DNA of 64,000 nucleotides from Aldrovandia affinis (Eukaryota; Chordata; Actinopteri; Notacanthiformes; Halosauridae). The notes under the pieces were generated by a model, which saw nothing but the letters and a program-made list of their open reading frames with translations, did not search any database and was not told the origin of the DNA. The translations under genes were made by a program, and so were the position numbers. Below are positions 42,603 to 53,311 of this stretch, piece by piece; position 1 is the stretch's first letter, and each line of letters starts with the position of its first letter. Location: contig JAINUG010000047.1 in NCBI GenBank assembly GCA_029706075.1, positions 3,356,675-3,420,674 of the forward strand. The letters are read 5' to 3'.

Positions 42603-43691
42603 TGACCCTTCGCTAAACCACGCCCCCCTTAGTTACTGTTGCTAAGTCCATCAAGCTTTCGGAGCCAGCATGGCGCTCCCACTGTCGCTAACTGCACTCC
42701 CTGGAGAAATATTGTACAATTTTTGGAAAATAGAAAAAGCGATTTCAGATAGAAGCAGACAGAAGGGTCTACAATATGCATTTGAAGGTTATATTCAAGA
42801 TATCACACTGACTCAGCAACAAAATGACGTAAATTAAGATAGAAGCGAAAGCCTACAGATCAGAGTAAAAGCGAACCACCGCATCACCTGGCAATTGAGA
42901 CAGAGGACAACGACATTAAGGAGCAACACTGTTCCTGTAAAGCTGGGTAGGTCTCACTATTACAATCATTAAAAAGCAAAAGCAGTAGGCCTATATAACG
43001 TTACATTCAGTAGTAAGTTAGCTAGCATTAGCTAACTAACGTAACATTAGTAGCCTATAGTGTGCTGTAACGACATTACTCTGGTTAGCTCCACAGGTAG
43101 CTCCATACCCTGGACCTCTGTAAAGCAAAAAATATCAGCAGTGTGTCAGCCCAGTCCTCCACAAGATTTGGATACTCGGGACTGGGCTTCCCATTGACAA
43201 AGTGCTGAAATAGTAATGAAATTTTTTATTACATTTTGACATCAAGGTAACGTTACCCACAGGTTTTTTAGAGCTTGACTGTAACATCTTAACGTTAGCA
43301 AGCTGGCTGGATCACGAATAACAAAGCTAACATTTAGTCTAACTTTACCAACGTTGCAACACAGAGCTGTATATCCAGACCGTAGCCACGTTAGCTTAGC
43401 TGGCTTACACTTTTCAGGATTTGATTTTGGTTTTGTCAAGGAAAAAAAATGTATATCTCCTTCCAACCTCTCTGGGAAAGAGTGTCACTGTTACAAGTGC
43501 CCCAGGCACAACGTTTAACCATAATTAGCTAACAATCCACAAAACCAGCTTGAAAATGAAGAAAATCTCAAATTTTTCCGTCAAAGTCAATGGAGCTCAG
43601 CAAAAAACTGTCGGACCTCTGTCGGAGTCTGTCAAATACTGCGCTGTGATTGGCCAGTCTGAGTTTTGGGGCGTGGTTTAGCGAAGGGTCA
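42603..43691 (+). mobile_element. ISL2EU-like element with SWIM-type exon (TSD AT)
   Basis: The perfect inverted ends TGACCCTTCGCTAAACCACG and CCCC occur at 42603 and, inverted, up to 43691. They are flanked by AT on each side (42601-42602 and 43692-43693). A 2-bp AT duplication is what ISL2EU elements make. Because AATT is palindromic, a 4-bp reading is also possible. The plus strand contains the remnant of a first exon with YqaJ/SWIM-type features (see 42671-42951). At 1.09 kb this is an internal-deletion derivative without a transposase. Confidence 0.75.
42671..42951 (+). pseudogene. SWIM/YqaJ-type transposon ORF, N-terminal exon
   Basis: The ATG at 42671 opens MALPLSLTALPGEILYNF, then KGLQYAFEGYIQDITLTQQ, and ends early. 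In a shifted frame further on, SKSEPPHHLAIETED and IKEQHCSCKAG follow. The CSCKAG block is the CxC half of a SWIM zinc finger, as in the second protein of several fish transposons, where a GYIHDV-like motif precedes it. The exon ends at a GTAGGT donor-like site (about 42946). The His-containing half and the YqaJ nuclease are missing. The reading is frameshifted, and the identification rests on the order of two short motifs, so it is moderate. Confidence 0.5.
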
Positions 43692-45541
43692 ATTGTTGGC
43701 CAAATCTGTTTATTTCCATATTTTCTGTTTTTATGTGTCATTGTTGCCTATACGATATCACAAATGATATAAGTTGAAGGAACATGGTAGTTCAACTCAA
43801 ACTTTTGCATGACCACAGCAGAGGTTCAGAGCATATATGATTTTGCAGATCAGTCCAAACTCTGTCTGGTTATACAGACTATCTGCCACTTGTCCAACCC
43901 AATCTGAATAAGGACCACGTTCTATGGTTAAGAATCAAATGGTCTTGACTCCCCTAAAGTCAAAGTTCCACCACTGCCCCACAATGCCAATACAGAATGA
44001 ACAGATAAGCAGGAACCTTTCATTCTCTTACTTTCATTATCATCAGCATTCAAAGGTGCCTAATGGAGAACGCTGCTTTAAAAAGAACCAGTGTCCTGTA
44101 TCCATGCGGTTACCTGCAGCATTAGGAGCAAGGGTAAGGGGTCAAGTGAAAGACCTGTCCTGAATTAAATGAATGGCTCTGTTGCTGCATCCATGTCAGT
44201 GATTAATGTGCTTTTAATACAAAAGTGGTTGATTCAAGAAATGTTATATGAATATGTCTTTTAACAATCTTTCTTTTAAGATTGTTCTACAAAGACATAA
44301 TGCTTTGTGTTCTCAACTGTGGAGAGAGTGCATTTTGTGATCTAAAACATTCGTGTCAAGGAAATAAATATTTAATTTCAAGCACCAGATTTTCATATGT
44401 GGTTAATACCATTAAAATGTTACAGTGACATTGGAAGCCCTCCCTCATTTACATTTACTCTTAAATGTGTTTTCTCCCAATTAGCAGTTTAAGGGAGACA
44501 TTAAAACAAGAAGACTGTATTAAGCACTCTTAAACTTGGAATTCACCGGATTCGTATTCTTTGTACCAAAGACTTAAAGACAATTACAATGTTGTCGATG
44601 TATCCAACAATGAAAACAATGAATGGCATTACAGTTGGGGATAGTTATCAATAATCCTCCACACAGTTTAAGTGTTCACCAGCAGACTTAAAACTGTCCT
44701 AAAAGAAGTAGGGGAAAGTGACAAAGACAATTGATGGTTTTAATGGGTTTGATTAAAAACAAGGGATGAGGAAGGAATAAAAGATAAATAAATGACTCCC
44801 CATTTAAAGGCAATTTACTTTCTACTTAAGTGGATAATATTTTGATTAAGTTGGAGGAGGACTTTTTGGAGTATCTGGTGATAATCTCCCTCTTTTCTGT
44901 CAATGGTAATTACGTGGGCCTCTGGGGAGTTGTGGGAGGTGCTGGCGGTGGGGTGCGTGCTAATTATTTGACATGAGACAGCGTCCAGTTGGCTTGCAGG
45001 TGAATAGGCCCCAGTCGTGCTGACAGGCTCCGCTGCTTGTTTGAAGATAGTCCATTGTGGGCCTTTGTTAGGGCTAACCAGGGGCCCATTTTGGCTAAAG
45101 ACGTCATGCAAATTGAGGCAGATGGCCCCAATTCAGGCACGTGGCATTCAGAGGGTCGGGGGGAGGGGCCAGACTCTGAATGAGGTTGTCCCGGGTCAGG
45201 AACCTGCTTGGCGCTTGTTAGTGCCTTTAATGGGGTCCGCAAACTCCCACCCGGTGTTGCCGAGTAACGGAGATGGCAAGGATTCACAAGGTTTTGCAGG
45301 AAGGGTGGGTGAGGCCCTCTCCAGCAGCACTCCATCTTCTTCACAGCCTCCACCCTGGCCCCACTCTCCTCTCCCACTGAGGTCTGGGTGAATGGGATGG
45401 ATTGACAGGGGGCAGTGTCCAACCCCAAATGGTTTTTTTGGCCAGCTGTGATAATAGACTTATAATAGACTGTGATAATCAGTTTATCTCCCACTCACTA
45501 AATCTAGATAATTAAAGTATTTGCAGTGTTTTGGAGGACAC

Positions 45542-45578
<37 letters not shown>

Positions 45579-46611
45579 TCTGATACACAGACAGAGACTG
45601 TTCTTTAGCTGACAATAAAAAGTCATGGTCATATAAATTCGCTCCAATGTAACATTAACACAAGTAGACAAGTCTATTCATGTACATTGCCTACAGGATG
45701 CAAATTGGTGGTTTTCCTGACATTGGTGTTATTCTGAAGCATCACATCATATGCAAAAGTGAGAGCAGACAGTTTCCATGGTGTTCACAGGAGGGTATTG
45801 GCAGTAATCTGCCCAGTGTACTGTCCCTGAATCTAAAAATTTGCTGCAAAGACGATGAGTGGCAGCAGGACCCAGTCTCTGACCACTGTGAAGCTGAAGG
45901 AGGGGAGCGTAGGCCGGCTCATCGTCAACAGGAAGAACACGTCAGACCAGCCATCTGCTGCTGTCGCTGATGACTACTCACAGGGACAGAGAACATCCAA
46001 ATAGCACTCAGCGTTCCCTCCATAAATACACAACACAAACTGTGGCTTCTTCTTGCTCTGGCCTTCTGTCCATGCCTGTTACCTCAACCAAAATTTGACA
46101 TTTGTATTAGAGTTTCAGTGAAGAAAAGTAAATAATGGAAATGTGACTTAAAAAACCCTAAAACTTAATCATGGTTATTTGGGAAGATATGTGTGTTTCC
46201 TGAAAGGAAAGACACAAGAAAGGTCATTTTTGTGAATCAATCAACCAGAAATTTGCTGGTTGCTGTGCATTTGTGTCTATTGACTGGTACATTGGTACAG
46301 TTCCTAATTCCTTCACAGATGAAGATTAGTGTGGATTCAGTGACATTTAAGATTGAATCTATTAATGGACTCAGTGAAGACAACTTATGTATGATAGTCT
46401 TTTTCTCTCTTTATGTTGTTTATAAATACCCACGATAAGATTTTCTTTAAAATGTTTCGATTTAAAAGGTATGTTAAAGGTACCTCAACTCATGTTCATT
46501 GATGGTTATAATGCAAAAACATTTATACTGCAATGGACTTCATCTACTACCCAATATTGATAAATACCAATAACTCCCTCAACATTGGCCTAAATAACAT
46601 ACATATGCAGG
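43692..46611. other. Gene-free stretch, one possible exon
   Basis: No transposable element recognised. Bases 44880-45420 form a complex, GC-richer block with an octamer ATGCAAAT at 45106-45113. A (GT)n run lies at 45547-45576. Near 45855 a plus-strand frame starting MSGSRTQSLTTVKLKEGS has exon-like codon texture but no match I recognise. Confidence 0.5.
45547..45576. repeat. (GT)n microsatellite
   Basis: A pure GT run of about 30 bases. Confidence 0.95.
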
Positions 46612-47100
46612 TACCTGCCAACATACAAGAAGCACCAACATAAAGTGTCTTAATAGAGTGTTGGGGCACCTCAAACCTCTGTCTGAACAGCTTCAATGCA
46701 CCTTAGCATAGATTCTACAAGTTTCTAGAACTCTATTTGGGAGTATGCAACACCATTCTTCCATGAGAAATTCTATAATTTGGTTGTAGTGGAAAACGCT
46801 GTTTCAGGCACAGCTCCAGAATCTCCCATAAGTGTTAAATTGGGTTGAGCTATGGTGACTGAGAAGGCCATGGCATGTGGTTTATATCATTTTCATGCTC
46901 ATCAAACCATTCAGTGACCTGTGGCGCATTGTCATCCTGAAAGGGACCACTCCCATCAGGATAGAAATGCTTCATCATAGGATGAAGGTGATCACTCAGA
47001 ATGGCTTTGTATTTATTGGCATTTACCATGCCCTCTAAGGGGTTGAGTGGGCCTAAACCATGCCAGGAAAATACACCCCACACCATAACAGCTGCCAGAA
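46612..47100 (-). mobile_element. Tc1-type transposon fragment
   Basis: On the minus strand, MVWGVFSWHGLGPLNPLEGM, NKYKAILSDHLHPMMKHF, DDNAPQVTEW and MPWPSQSP are blocks of the second half of a Tc1 transposase. DDNAP carries the second catalytic Asp. Decayed sequence continues to CAGGTACCTGCCAACAT near 46611, which may be the terminal repeat. The N-terminal half and the other end are absent. The reading frame is open only over 78 codons. Confidence 0.78.
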
Positions 47101-47716
47101 CCCTTCATTTATTTGAGAAGTTACCTATATATTATTGAATTGATATTCAGCTCCTGCAATCGCATTACTGTATTTGAATAAGGAAGGTTCCAAGATTATG
47201 GTTACCATAACTTCGCTGATAGTGCTCACGCCACTGTTGGCTACTGTTATATTGTTTATGCCAATCTGACATTCTGGCTGTAACAGGGAGATGATTGATG
47301 GCTAAAGCTACAAGCAGGCACTTGATTAATCTTGGGCACATGATCTATCTATATTCCTGTTCTATACATTGGTTAGGCTCATTTGCCAAAATATCATAAG
47401 AAAAGACAACATTGTTCAATAGATGGAGTGAATAAAATTATTTTCTATTTCTCTTATGAAAGTATTTGCATATGCTTATGCTTTTCCTTCAGGTTCTCCA
47501 GCAGCTATATGGCAGTGGCATGCATCCAAGAAAAGAGTTACCTTGGAAACCAGTTGCATCCCCCTTACACATGATCAAGGAATAAGCAGTTGGTGAACTT
47601 GCAGCACACAATAAGTTTCAAACCTTGTAACTTTATTCCTACTCTGGTTAAGGCTTCTGTTGTGGGTTCTTTTAGATCTAAGATCTAAAGTAATCAGCAG
47701 TTGAGGTCACTATATA

Positions 47717-47720
<4 letters not shown>
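47101..47720. other. Gene-free stretch
   Basis: No gene or repeat recognised. AT-rich. Confidence 0.5.

Positions 47721-47766
<46 letters not shown>
47721..47766. repeat. (TA)n microsatellite
   Basis: A TA run of about 46 bases. A shorter TA run resumes right after the LTR at 48344, so the LTR inserted into this microsatellite. Confidence 0.95.
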
Positions 47767-47769
<3 letters not shown>

Positions 47770-48343
47770 GGTGTCCCCAGGGATTGGGCGACATGCACGG
47801 ACCTTGCAGAGGGCGTAGGCAAGTTAAAGAACAAGGAGGAGGCAGTATTCAAAAACCAAAATAATGATTTATTAAACAAACTCTTGACGAACACAAAACA
47901 AAGGGTGGGGTCTTCTGGGGAATTCAAACACACAAATTCCGCAATCCTACTCGTTGTCAATGTCCAATCCAATTCCGTTATCCAAGTCAGTTCCGCAATC
48001 CAGTCCGTAGTCAAAATCCAAAGGGGGGTCCTCAAACAATCCAAGTTCAAACACAAAAACACTCCAAAACACTCTCTCCTCAAATACTGGCTGGTCAAAG
48101 ACTTCACAGTACTCACTCTCCAAACACACTCAACTCCTTCCCAAACACATTCCTACTCCTCTCAACATGTGATTGAATCAGCCCTTTAAATAGGCCTTTA
48201 AATGTCCTTCAGCTGGTCGTTAGTCCCCATTGCTTGACTTAGCTCGGGTGTGACTGTGGCCTGCTGGGAAATGTAGTGTTCCTGGCTCCCATGTGTTGTA
48301 GGCCAGGCAGCCATTTCCTTGTGCAGCCCCTTGGGCTGTCACA
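47767..48343 (-). mobile_element. Solo LTR inside a (TA)n microsatellite
   Basis: The unit is bounded by TGTGGTGTCCCC at the left and GGGCTGTCACA at the right, so on the minus strand it starts TGTGACAG and ends CACA. The minus strand contains AATAAATCATT (polyadenylation signal, about 47870) and a CTATTTAAAG TATA-like word about 300 bases upstream of it, which fixes the orientation. It is about 577 bp, with no internal retroviral coding sequence on either side. Flanks are TA repeats on both sides, so the exact target duplication cannot be separated. A related split LTR lies at 21484/25661. Confidence 0.78.
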
Positions 48344-50342
48344 ATATATATATAGTAAATGTATTGAGGAACACAAAGTATATTGAAAGCAGGTGCTTCC
48401 CCACAGGTGTTGTTCCTGAGTTGAGCAATTAAAATCCCAGCATGCTCAGGGTCATGCACAAACCTGCTGGGCAGGCCTGGTTGCCTAGAATCATGGCTAG
48501 CATGGCTACAAGATGAGACACCAGTAACTTCAAAAGAGTGGTGATTTTTGGGACATGTACATTTGAAACACTCAATTCCTTCACATTTCCAGATACTACC
48601 CTAGACAAAGGCATGACCTGTACAACATTGACAACAGCCGACCATACAGTGAATAAATCTTCCTCCAAACCACAATGCCGTTTAATTCCCTCCAGGTCAG
48701 TATCCTGTACCTCACTGGCGATTTTATTTCAAACCTATGTGTGAACTGAGAGGACCCTGAACAAACCTCCCCCCCAGCAAACCCTACAGTGGCTCAATTA
48801 CTCATCCAGTCATCAGGCTCCTTTCCCTTGCCAAACAGAGCACCACAGACCCCCCCATTTTAATGCAGGGTTTATTCAAACACATGGGGAGTCAGAAGTG
48901 AAGATGTTACTGACCAGCCATTCATCCCAGGCCCCACATAGCCACTCTGCCCCTACACTTCCAGGTGACCCCTCGTAAAAAAAAAAAGAATAACGTGTCA
49001 GTCCGGCAACGGCACGCCATCCATTTTCTCACTGCCATACATTATTGCCACATGGATTTCCCCCTCACCAAGCCACATTCAGAAACTGGAGCCTGACAAG
49101 CCAGGTTTAGATACTTATCCTGCACATCAGCAGATATACTGTAACACATACTGTCAAGGTGGAGGAGAAGACCTGTTTCAGGGTTTCACGAATTGTAAAA
49201 ACTGCTTCAATTGGGGGTCACTTCACGGGATATGCAGGTCAAATTAACATGCACTGCAAATGTGAACCATTATCAATAATAGAGCATTTTGCTCTAGAGC
49301 AGAACTGTTTAAGATTGTCTTGAAACCTAATCCACATAACAGACTACATTTTAATGGACTTTTTTCTTCGACCCAGATATTCAATTACAGACAAAATTGT
49401 ATCTTGGGGTATGTTTATTAGGTTGTTGAAATTCTACTCCATATTCCTTGTTAAATATTCTATACTTAAAACAACTTGAGGCCTCCTCAGGAGTCGAGGT
49501 GACAGTAGTTCTTTGTTTAAAGGGGAGGCAATCTGTTGTAGGAGCCACCACTCGTACTGTGTTTATGAAGGGAGACAGCACGTCTGGTCTGCAGTGGTTC
49601 CCCTCCCTTCTGATTTCTCCCAGAAATCATTGGATAATTAAGATTCTGGACAGAATTTGGCAGCGGTAACCGCTACATCTGGGCCGGGAGTGGGGGGTGT
49701 GGTGGCAGCCCACAGCTGGCAGGGTTGATTTACGCGCCACCGGCTGTGGCTGGTCATAAATGAAGCCTCTTATGTAGGTGATATGAACACCTGTTAGATC
49801 ATCTGTCAGCACAGAGCTGTACACATCCATCACCCGAACCAGCAGCTATTTTACCTCCAGTCATTTCTCCGCGGCTCCCCTCCCCCCCTGTCACGGAGCC
49901 AGCCATCTCCCTGCTGTGATCCCCTGGTTCCGCCCGCCATCAGGACTCACAGATAAAAGATTCCAGCAAGCGGCACAATTTCATAAATAAAGCTCCTGGC
50001 GGAGTAGTGCGGTAAAAGTTTATTTTTTGTCACAATTAATCTGGAAGCCCTGGGTGGATTTGCACTATTGACAATTCTCCCAAAGCTCCAGCACAATGAT
50101 GTGGTGGGACGAAGAGGCTAAAAGTCTACTCTCTTGTTTTTAATCTTATTGCTTTCCTAGAGGGAACATGGAGGTGGAGCAAATACAAGAGCAGAGATGG
50201 TTTATGGGCAATTGGGTAACCGGGGTATAGCGGGACATGACAGGCTGGAGAAATGTCTTTATCTGTAAAATTACAACACAGGCAGTTACACACTGCAACA
50301 CAGCCATGTGGTTTTTGTTTGAGTGATATTTTTCCCCCAAAA
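48344..50342. other. Gene-free stretch with a CNE-like block
   Basis: No gene or transposable element recognised in 48344-49480. Bases 49480-50090 are strikingly complex and mid-GC (TTTACGCGCCACCGGCTG, GGATAATTAAGATTC, CATAAATAAAGCTCCTGG) without a frame. This is the best-looking candidate here for conserved non-coding DNA. Confidence 0.5.
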
Positions 50343-51764
50343 AAGATATGTGTCACAATTACTCACACCCCTTCTTTTATAAAATCAACAAAAATAAATT
50401 ATTATGCGTTAACATGCTTTTTTAATCTCAATCATCAAAACCATTGGAACAGTGATAAACCTGCCTGGTAGATGACACAAGGGCTTCCACGCACAGTGAG
50501 ACAGATGGTTTGGGAGGCAACCATCCACAGTCGGAGATCTACAAAACTGTGTTGCATCACTATCAGACACCACCTCCATGCCAATAGGCTTTTTGGAAGG
50601 GTTGCCAGAAAAAAATAGTCTTTTGAGGAATCTGGAAAAATAAGCATCTGGAGTTTGTTGAAGGGCATTGGAACTTCGATTGGAACCAGGTGTAATGGTC
50701 AAATTTAGCCATTTGTCATGTAGGCATCGTCGAATGGTAGCTTTAGACACCTTGTAACCCCAAGATGCCAGGTTGTTTTGGTGATCTTGAACTGTGCCCC
50801 TTGGACTTCTTTTTGCCCCTCGAACCATCCGTCTCACTACATGTAGGGGCAAGATAGACTTGCATCCTCTACCTGGCAGGTTAGCCACTGTTCCAGTGGC
50901 TTTAAACTTCCTAATAATTGACACAACAGTGGAAAGCGGTATCTTTTAACTTTTTAGTTTTTTGTAGCCATCTCCTAATCTGTAGAGGTCAATAACCTTT
51001 TGTCTGAGTTCTTTGCCTTTCACCATGATGATGGCTGACAACAGTATTTCAGTATTTCCTCTCCCCGTAGTCCGTTTTTTTGTTAACTTAGGGACATAGT
51101 TGCTCAGTATTACACATGTCTGCTTGTTTATGTATTGTATTAGGCTTAGGCATTATTTTCTGCATTGATTGCTTTATTGCTACCTTTGAATTGTGGCTAC
51201 AGATTTACCTGCAGGGTCCTAGTTTAACTATGTGGTTGCTCCTAGCACCGAGAAACTGTACTTCCCACTAGGGTGGCTTTCAGCTAAACTGTTCTTGACT
51301 ACGGTTAACACTTTGTTGTATGTCGCTCTGGATAAGAGCATCTGCCAAATGCCTGTAATGTAATGTAATGTAATGTAATGTAAATTTGTGTTCCCTCCTT
51401 TTTATACCATAGGGAAACAGGATACCATTGTAAGCCACTGTATAGTTCCATAACCTTTCAATGAACTTCAAATAAGTTGTATATTTATGAAGATTTGTAT
51501 TTGTTGGATTACATTTAAAAGAATAGTTAGCGGTATGAATAATTGTGATCCAGATGTTTTCTGGAAGAAAAAAAAGTATTAATAAAACAAATGTTATGTT
51601 TAACAAATGTTTTTTATGGACAATTGTATCAGTAATGTAGGTTTGGAATTTTCTGAAATTTTTAGCATAAAATATACCTCTATATAGTTATATTGTTTAT
51701 TTTATACAATCTCTTTTGTTCATCTTTATCAAGGGTATGAATAAAAATGGAGCCTACTGTATAT
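50343..51764. mobile_element. Two opposed Tc1 N-terminal halves (old fold-back)
   Basis: The left part (50343-50697, plus) carries a terminal-repeat-like GTCACAATTACTCACACC and Tc1 words HANRLFGRVARKK and LEFVEGHWNFDWNQV, stopping just before the first catalytic Asp. The right part (51026 back to 50700, minus) starts MVKGKELRQKVIDLY and reads SIIRKFKATGTVANLPGRG and YKVSKATIRRCLHD. Its terminal repeat lies to the right (inverse of GATCACAATTATTCATACC, up to about 51764). The two halves point at each other and meet near 50700. An L2 tail interrupts the right part at about 51190-51385. Confidence 0.65.
51190..51385 (+). mobile_element. L2-type LINE 3' tail
   Basis: CGAGAAACTGTACTTCCCAC, then TATGTCGCTCTGGATAAGAG and a tail of TGTAA repeats (TAATGTAATGTAATG) form the standard 3' end of fish L2 elements. 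Only the 3' UTR is present. It lies inside the right half of the opposed Tc1 pair, so it inserted later. The 5' limit is approximate. Confidence 0.87.
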
Positions 51765-52112
51765 GGAGATGGAGTTTTTATGTTATGGATTATTTTGCAT
51801 CTACTGCTCCTGGAGTTCTTATTAGGGTCAATGGAATCATGAACTCCTGCCAGTACCAAGACATGTTGGCCAAAAACTCGGTTCCCTCTGCTAAGAAGCT
51901 AAAACTTGGTACCAATGGATCTTTCAGAAAGACAGTGATCCCAAGCATACCTTAAAATCAACTAAGAAATGGTTAACTCACCACAAAATTATTGTTTTGC
52001 AATGGCCATCTCATCTCAATCAGACTTGAACCTGATCAAACATTTGTGGTTTGATTTGAAGAGGGCAGTCCAACAAATTATCAATAAAGCGAAGTTGAAG
52101 TAGTATTGAATA
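51765..52112 (+). mobile_element. Tc1-type transposon, catalytic-half fragment
   Basis: On the plus strand, FYVMDYFASTAPGVLIRVNG, then [20 protein letters not shown], (N)[17 protein letters not shown] and [11 protein letters not shown] belong to the second half of a Tc1 transposase. The usual QQDNDPKHT block is altered (RKTVIPSIP in the open frame), and the SPDLNPIE block is mutated with stops. The 3' part is cut by the hAT insertion at 52121. The left end adjoins the Tc1 terminus at about 51764. Confidence 0.75.
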
Positions 52113-52346
52113 CAACATAGTAGGGGTTTCACAGAATAGTCGACTATTTGACTATTCGACTATCAAAACCAGTAGTCGATACTGTGCATCGTTGTAGACT
52201 AATCGTTAATCTGTGGTTTTATTATGGTGCAGTAATAAAGCAGTGGCAATGCATCTACAGCAGATATGCAGCTGGGAGCGCTGTGGGTAGTTGTTGACAA
52301 GTCATAGTTGTCATGGAGATCACTGTGCAGTGTGGGCGCTAAAGCA

Positions 52347-52940
52347 GCAGACATGCAAGAGCAAGAGGCAGATAGAAACATGGATGTACGTCCCAATGCT
52401 CGACTACAATCAACAGTGTGGAAATACTTTACCAGATCAGATAAAACCGCCAGCTGTAATATATGTAAAGCTACCCTAAAGTACCACAACAGTATCAGCA
52501 TTATGCATAACCATTTAAAGCTACACCCGCTTATGGCTAGCGCTAGCAGCGGCAACGTTATCAAGGAGAAGGGCCTCGATGGCTACACAGAGTGAACACA
52601 GTAACGTTAGGCAGACAACAATCAGAGAATTCTCCAAACGTCTGATCACCGACCACAGAAAAAGGAAAATAACAGGTCTGTTCGTAAATGTCATTGTGAA
52701 GGATATTCAACCACTTGCTGCAGTGTCTGGAGATGGCTTTAGGGACATCATCCATTTTTTAGAACCAGGCTACGTTATCCCCTCACACACTACGCTGTGG
52801 AACACCATCACACACCAGTACGATGAATTGTGTACGCAATTAGCATCCGATATGTTTACACTAGCCATTTGTATTTTTATCTTTACACTAGCCTCGTTAC
52901 AACAGCTCATTCCGCTGTGTCAATGTGTCAGTCACTATTA
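52347..52940 (+). pseudogene. hAT transposase N-terminus with BED zinc finger
   Basis: This is a ZBED/hAT-type transposase start. The first frame reads QEQEADRNMDVRPNARLQS, then TVWKYFTRSDKTASCNICKA and HNSISIMHNHLKLHPL, a BED finger with Cys-x2-Cys and two His. A frameshift near 52580 leads to RKRKITGLFVNVIVKDIQPL and VSGDGFRDIIHFLEPGYVIP, then SHTTLWNTI, the conserved region after BED in this group. The frame then leaves transposase-like sequence at about LCTQLASD. The RNase H-like catalytic core and the hATC dimerisation domain are deleted. It could bind DNA at most. Confidence 0.87.
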
Positions 52941-53311
52941 ATAATGTTTATTTCAATAAACCAATACATTCATAAACTTTATGCAACCTGTGGACATTCG
53001 TGTTTATTGGCAAGATTGCTACAGTAGTTTCACAAGTTATATCCGATCTTGTATTTCAAACTGTTTGAGCATGTAGGCTAATCATAATGCATCATAGTAG
53101 GTTATTCAGAGCTTTTGAGATGGCCTTCTAACGACTAAAGGTGGACATAACTTTGGTTGTTGTTGAACATTTGTTTGTTTGAACAATCATTTTCTACATT
53201 ATGCCATGTTAAATAAACAGAATTTAAGGTATTTAGACAAGGAAACACTTCGTTATCCCTGTAAGAAAGTATCTCCAGCTCAGACAAGCTTGCTGGGGGT
53301 TTAGTCCTATC

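Noticed and set aside
44964-45494. 176-codon minus-strand frame and 124-codon plus-strand frame.
   Set aside because: Compositional open frames in GC-richer DNA. No recognisable domain, no start context, and both strands are open over the same bases.
47701-48189. 162-codon plus-strand frame and 140-codon minus-strand frame with Tyr/Ile runs.
   Set aside because: They are generated by the (TA)n tract and the solo LTR. No domain, and the LTR explains the sequence.
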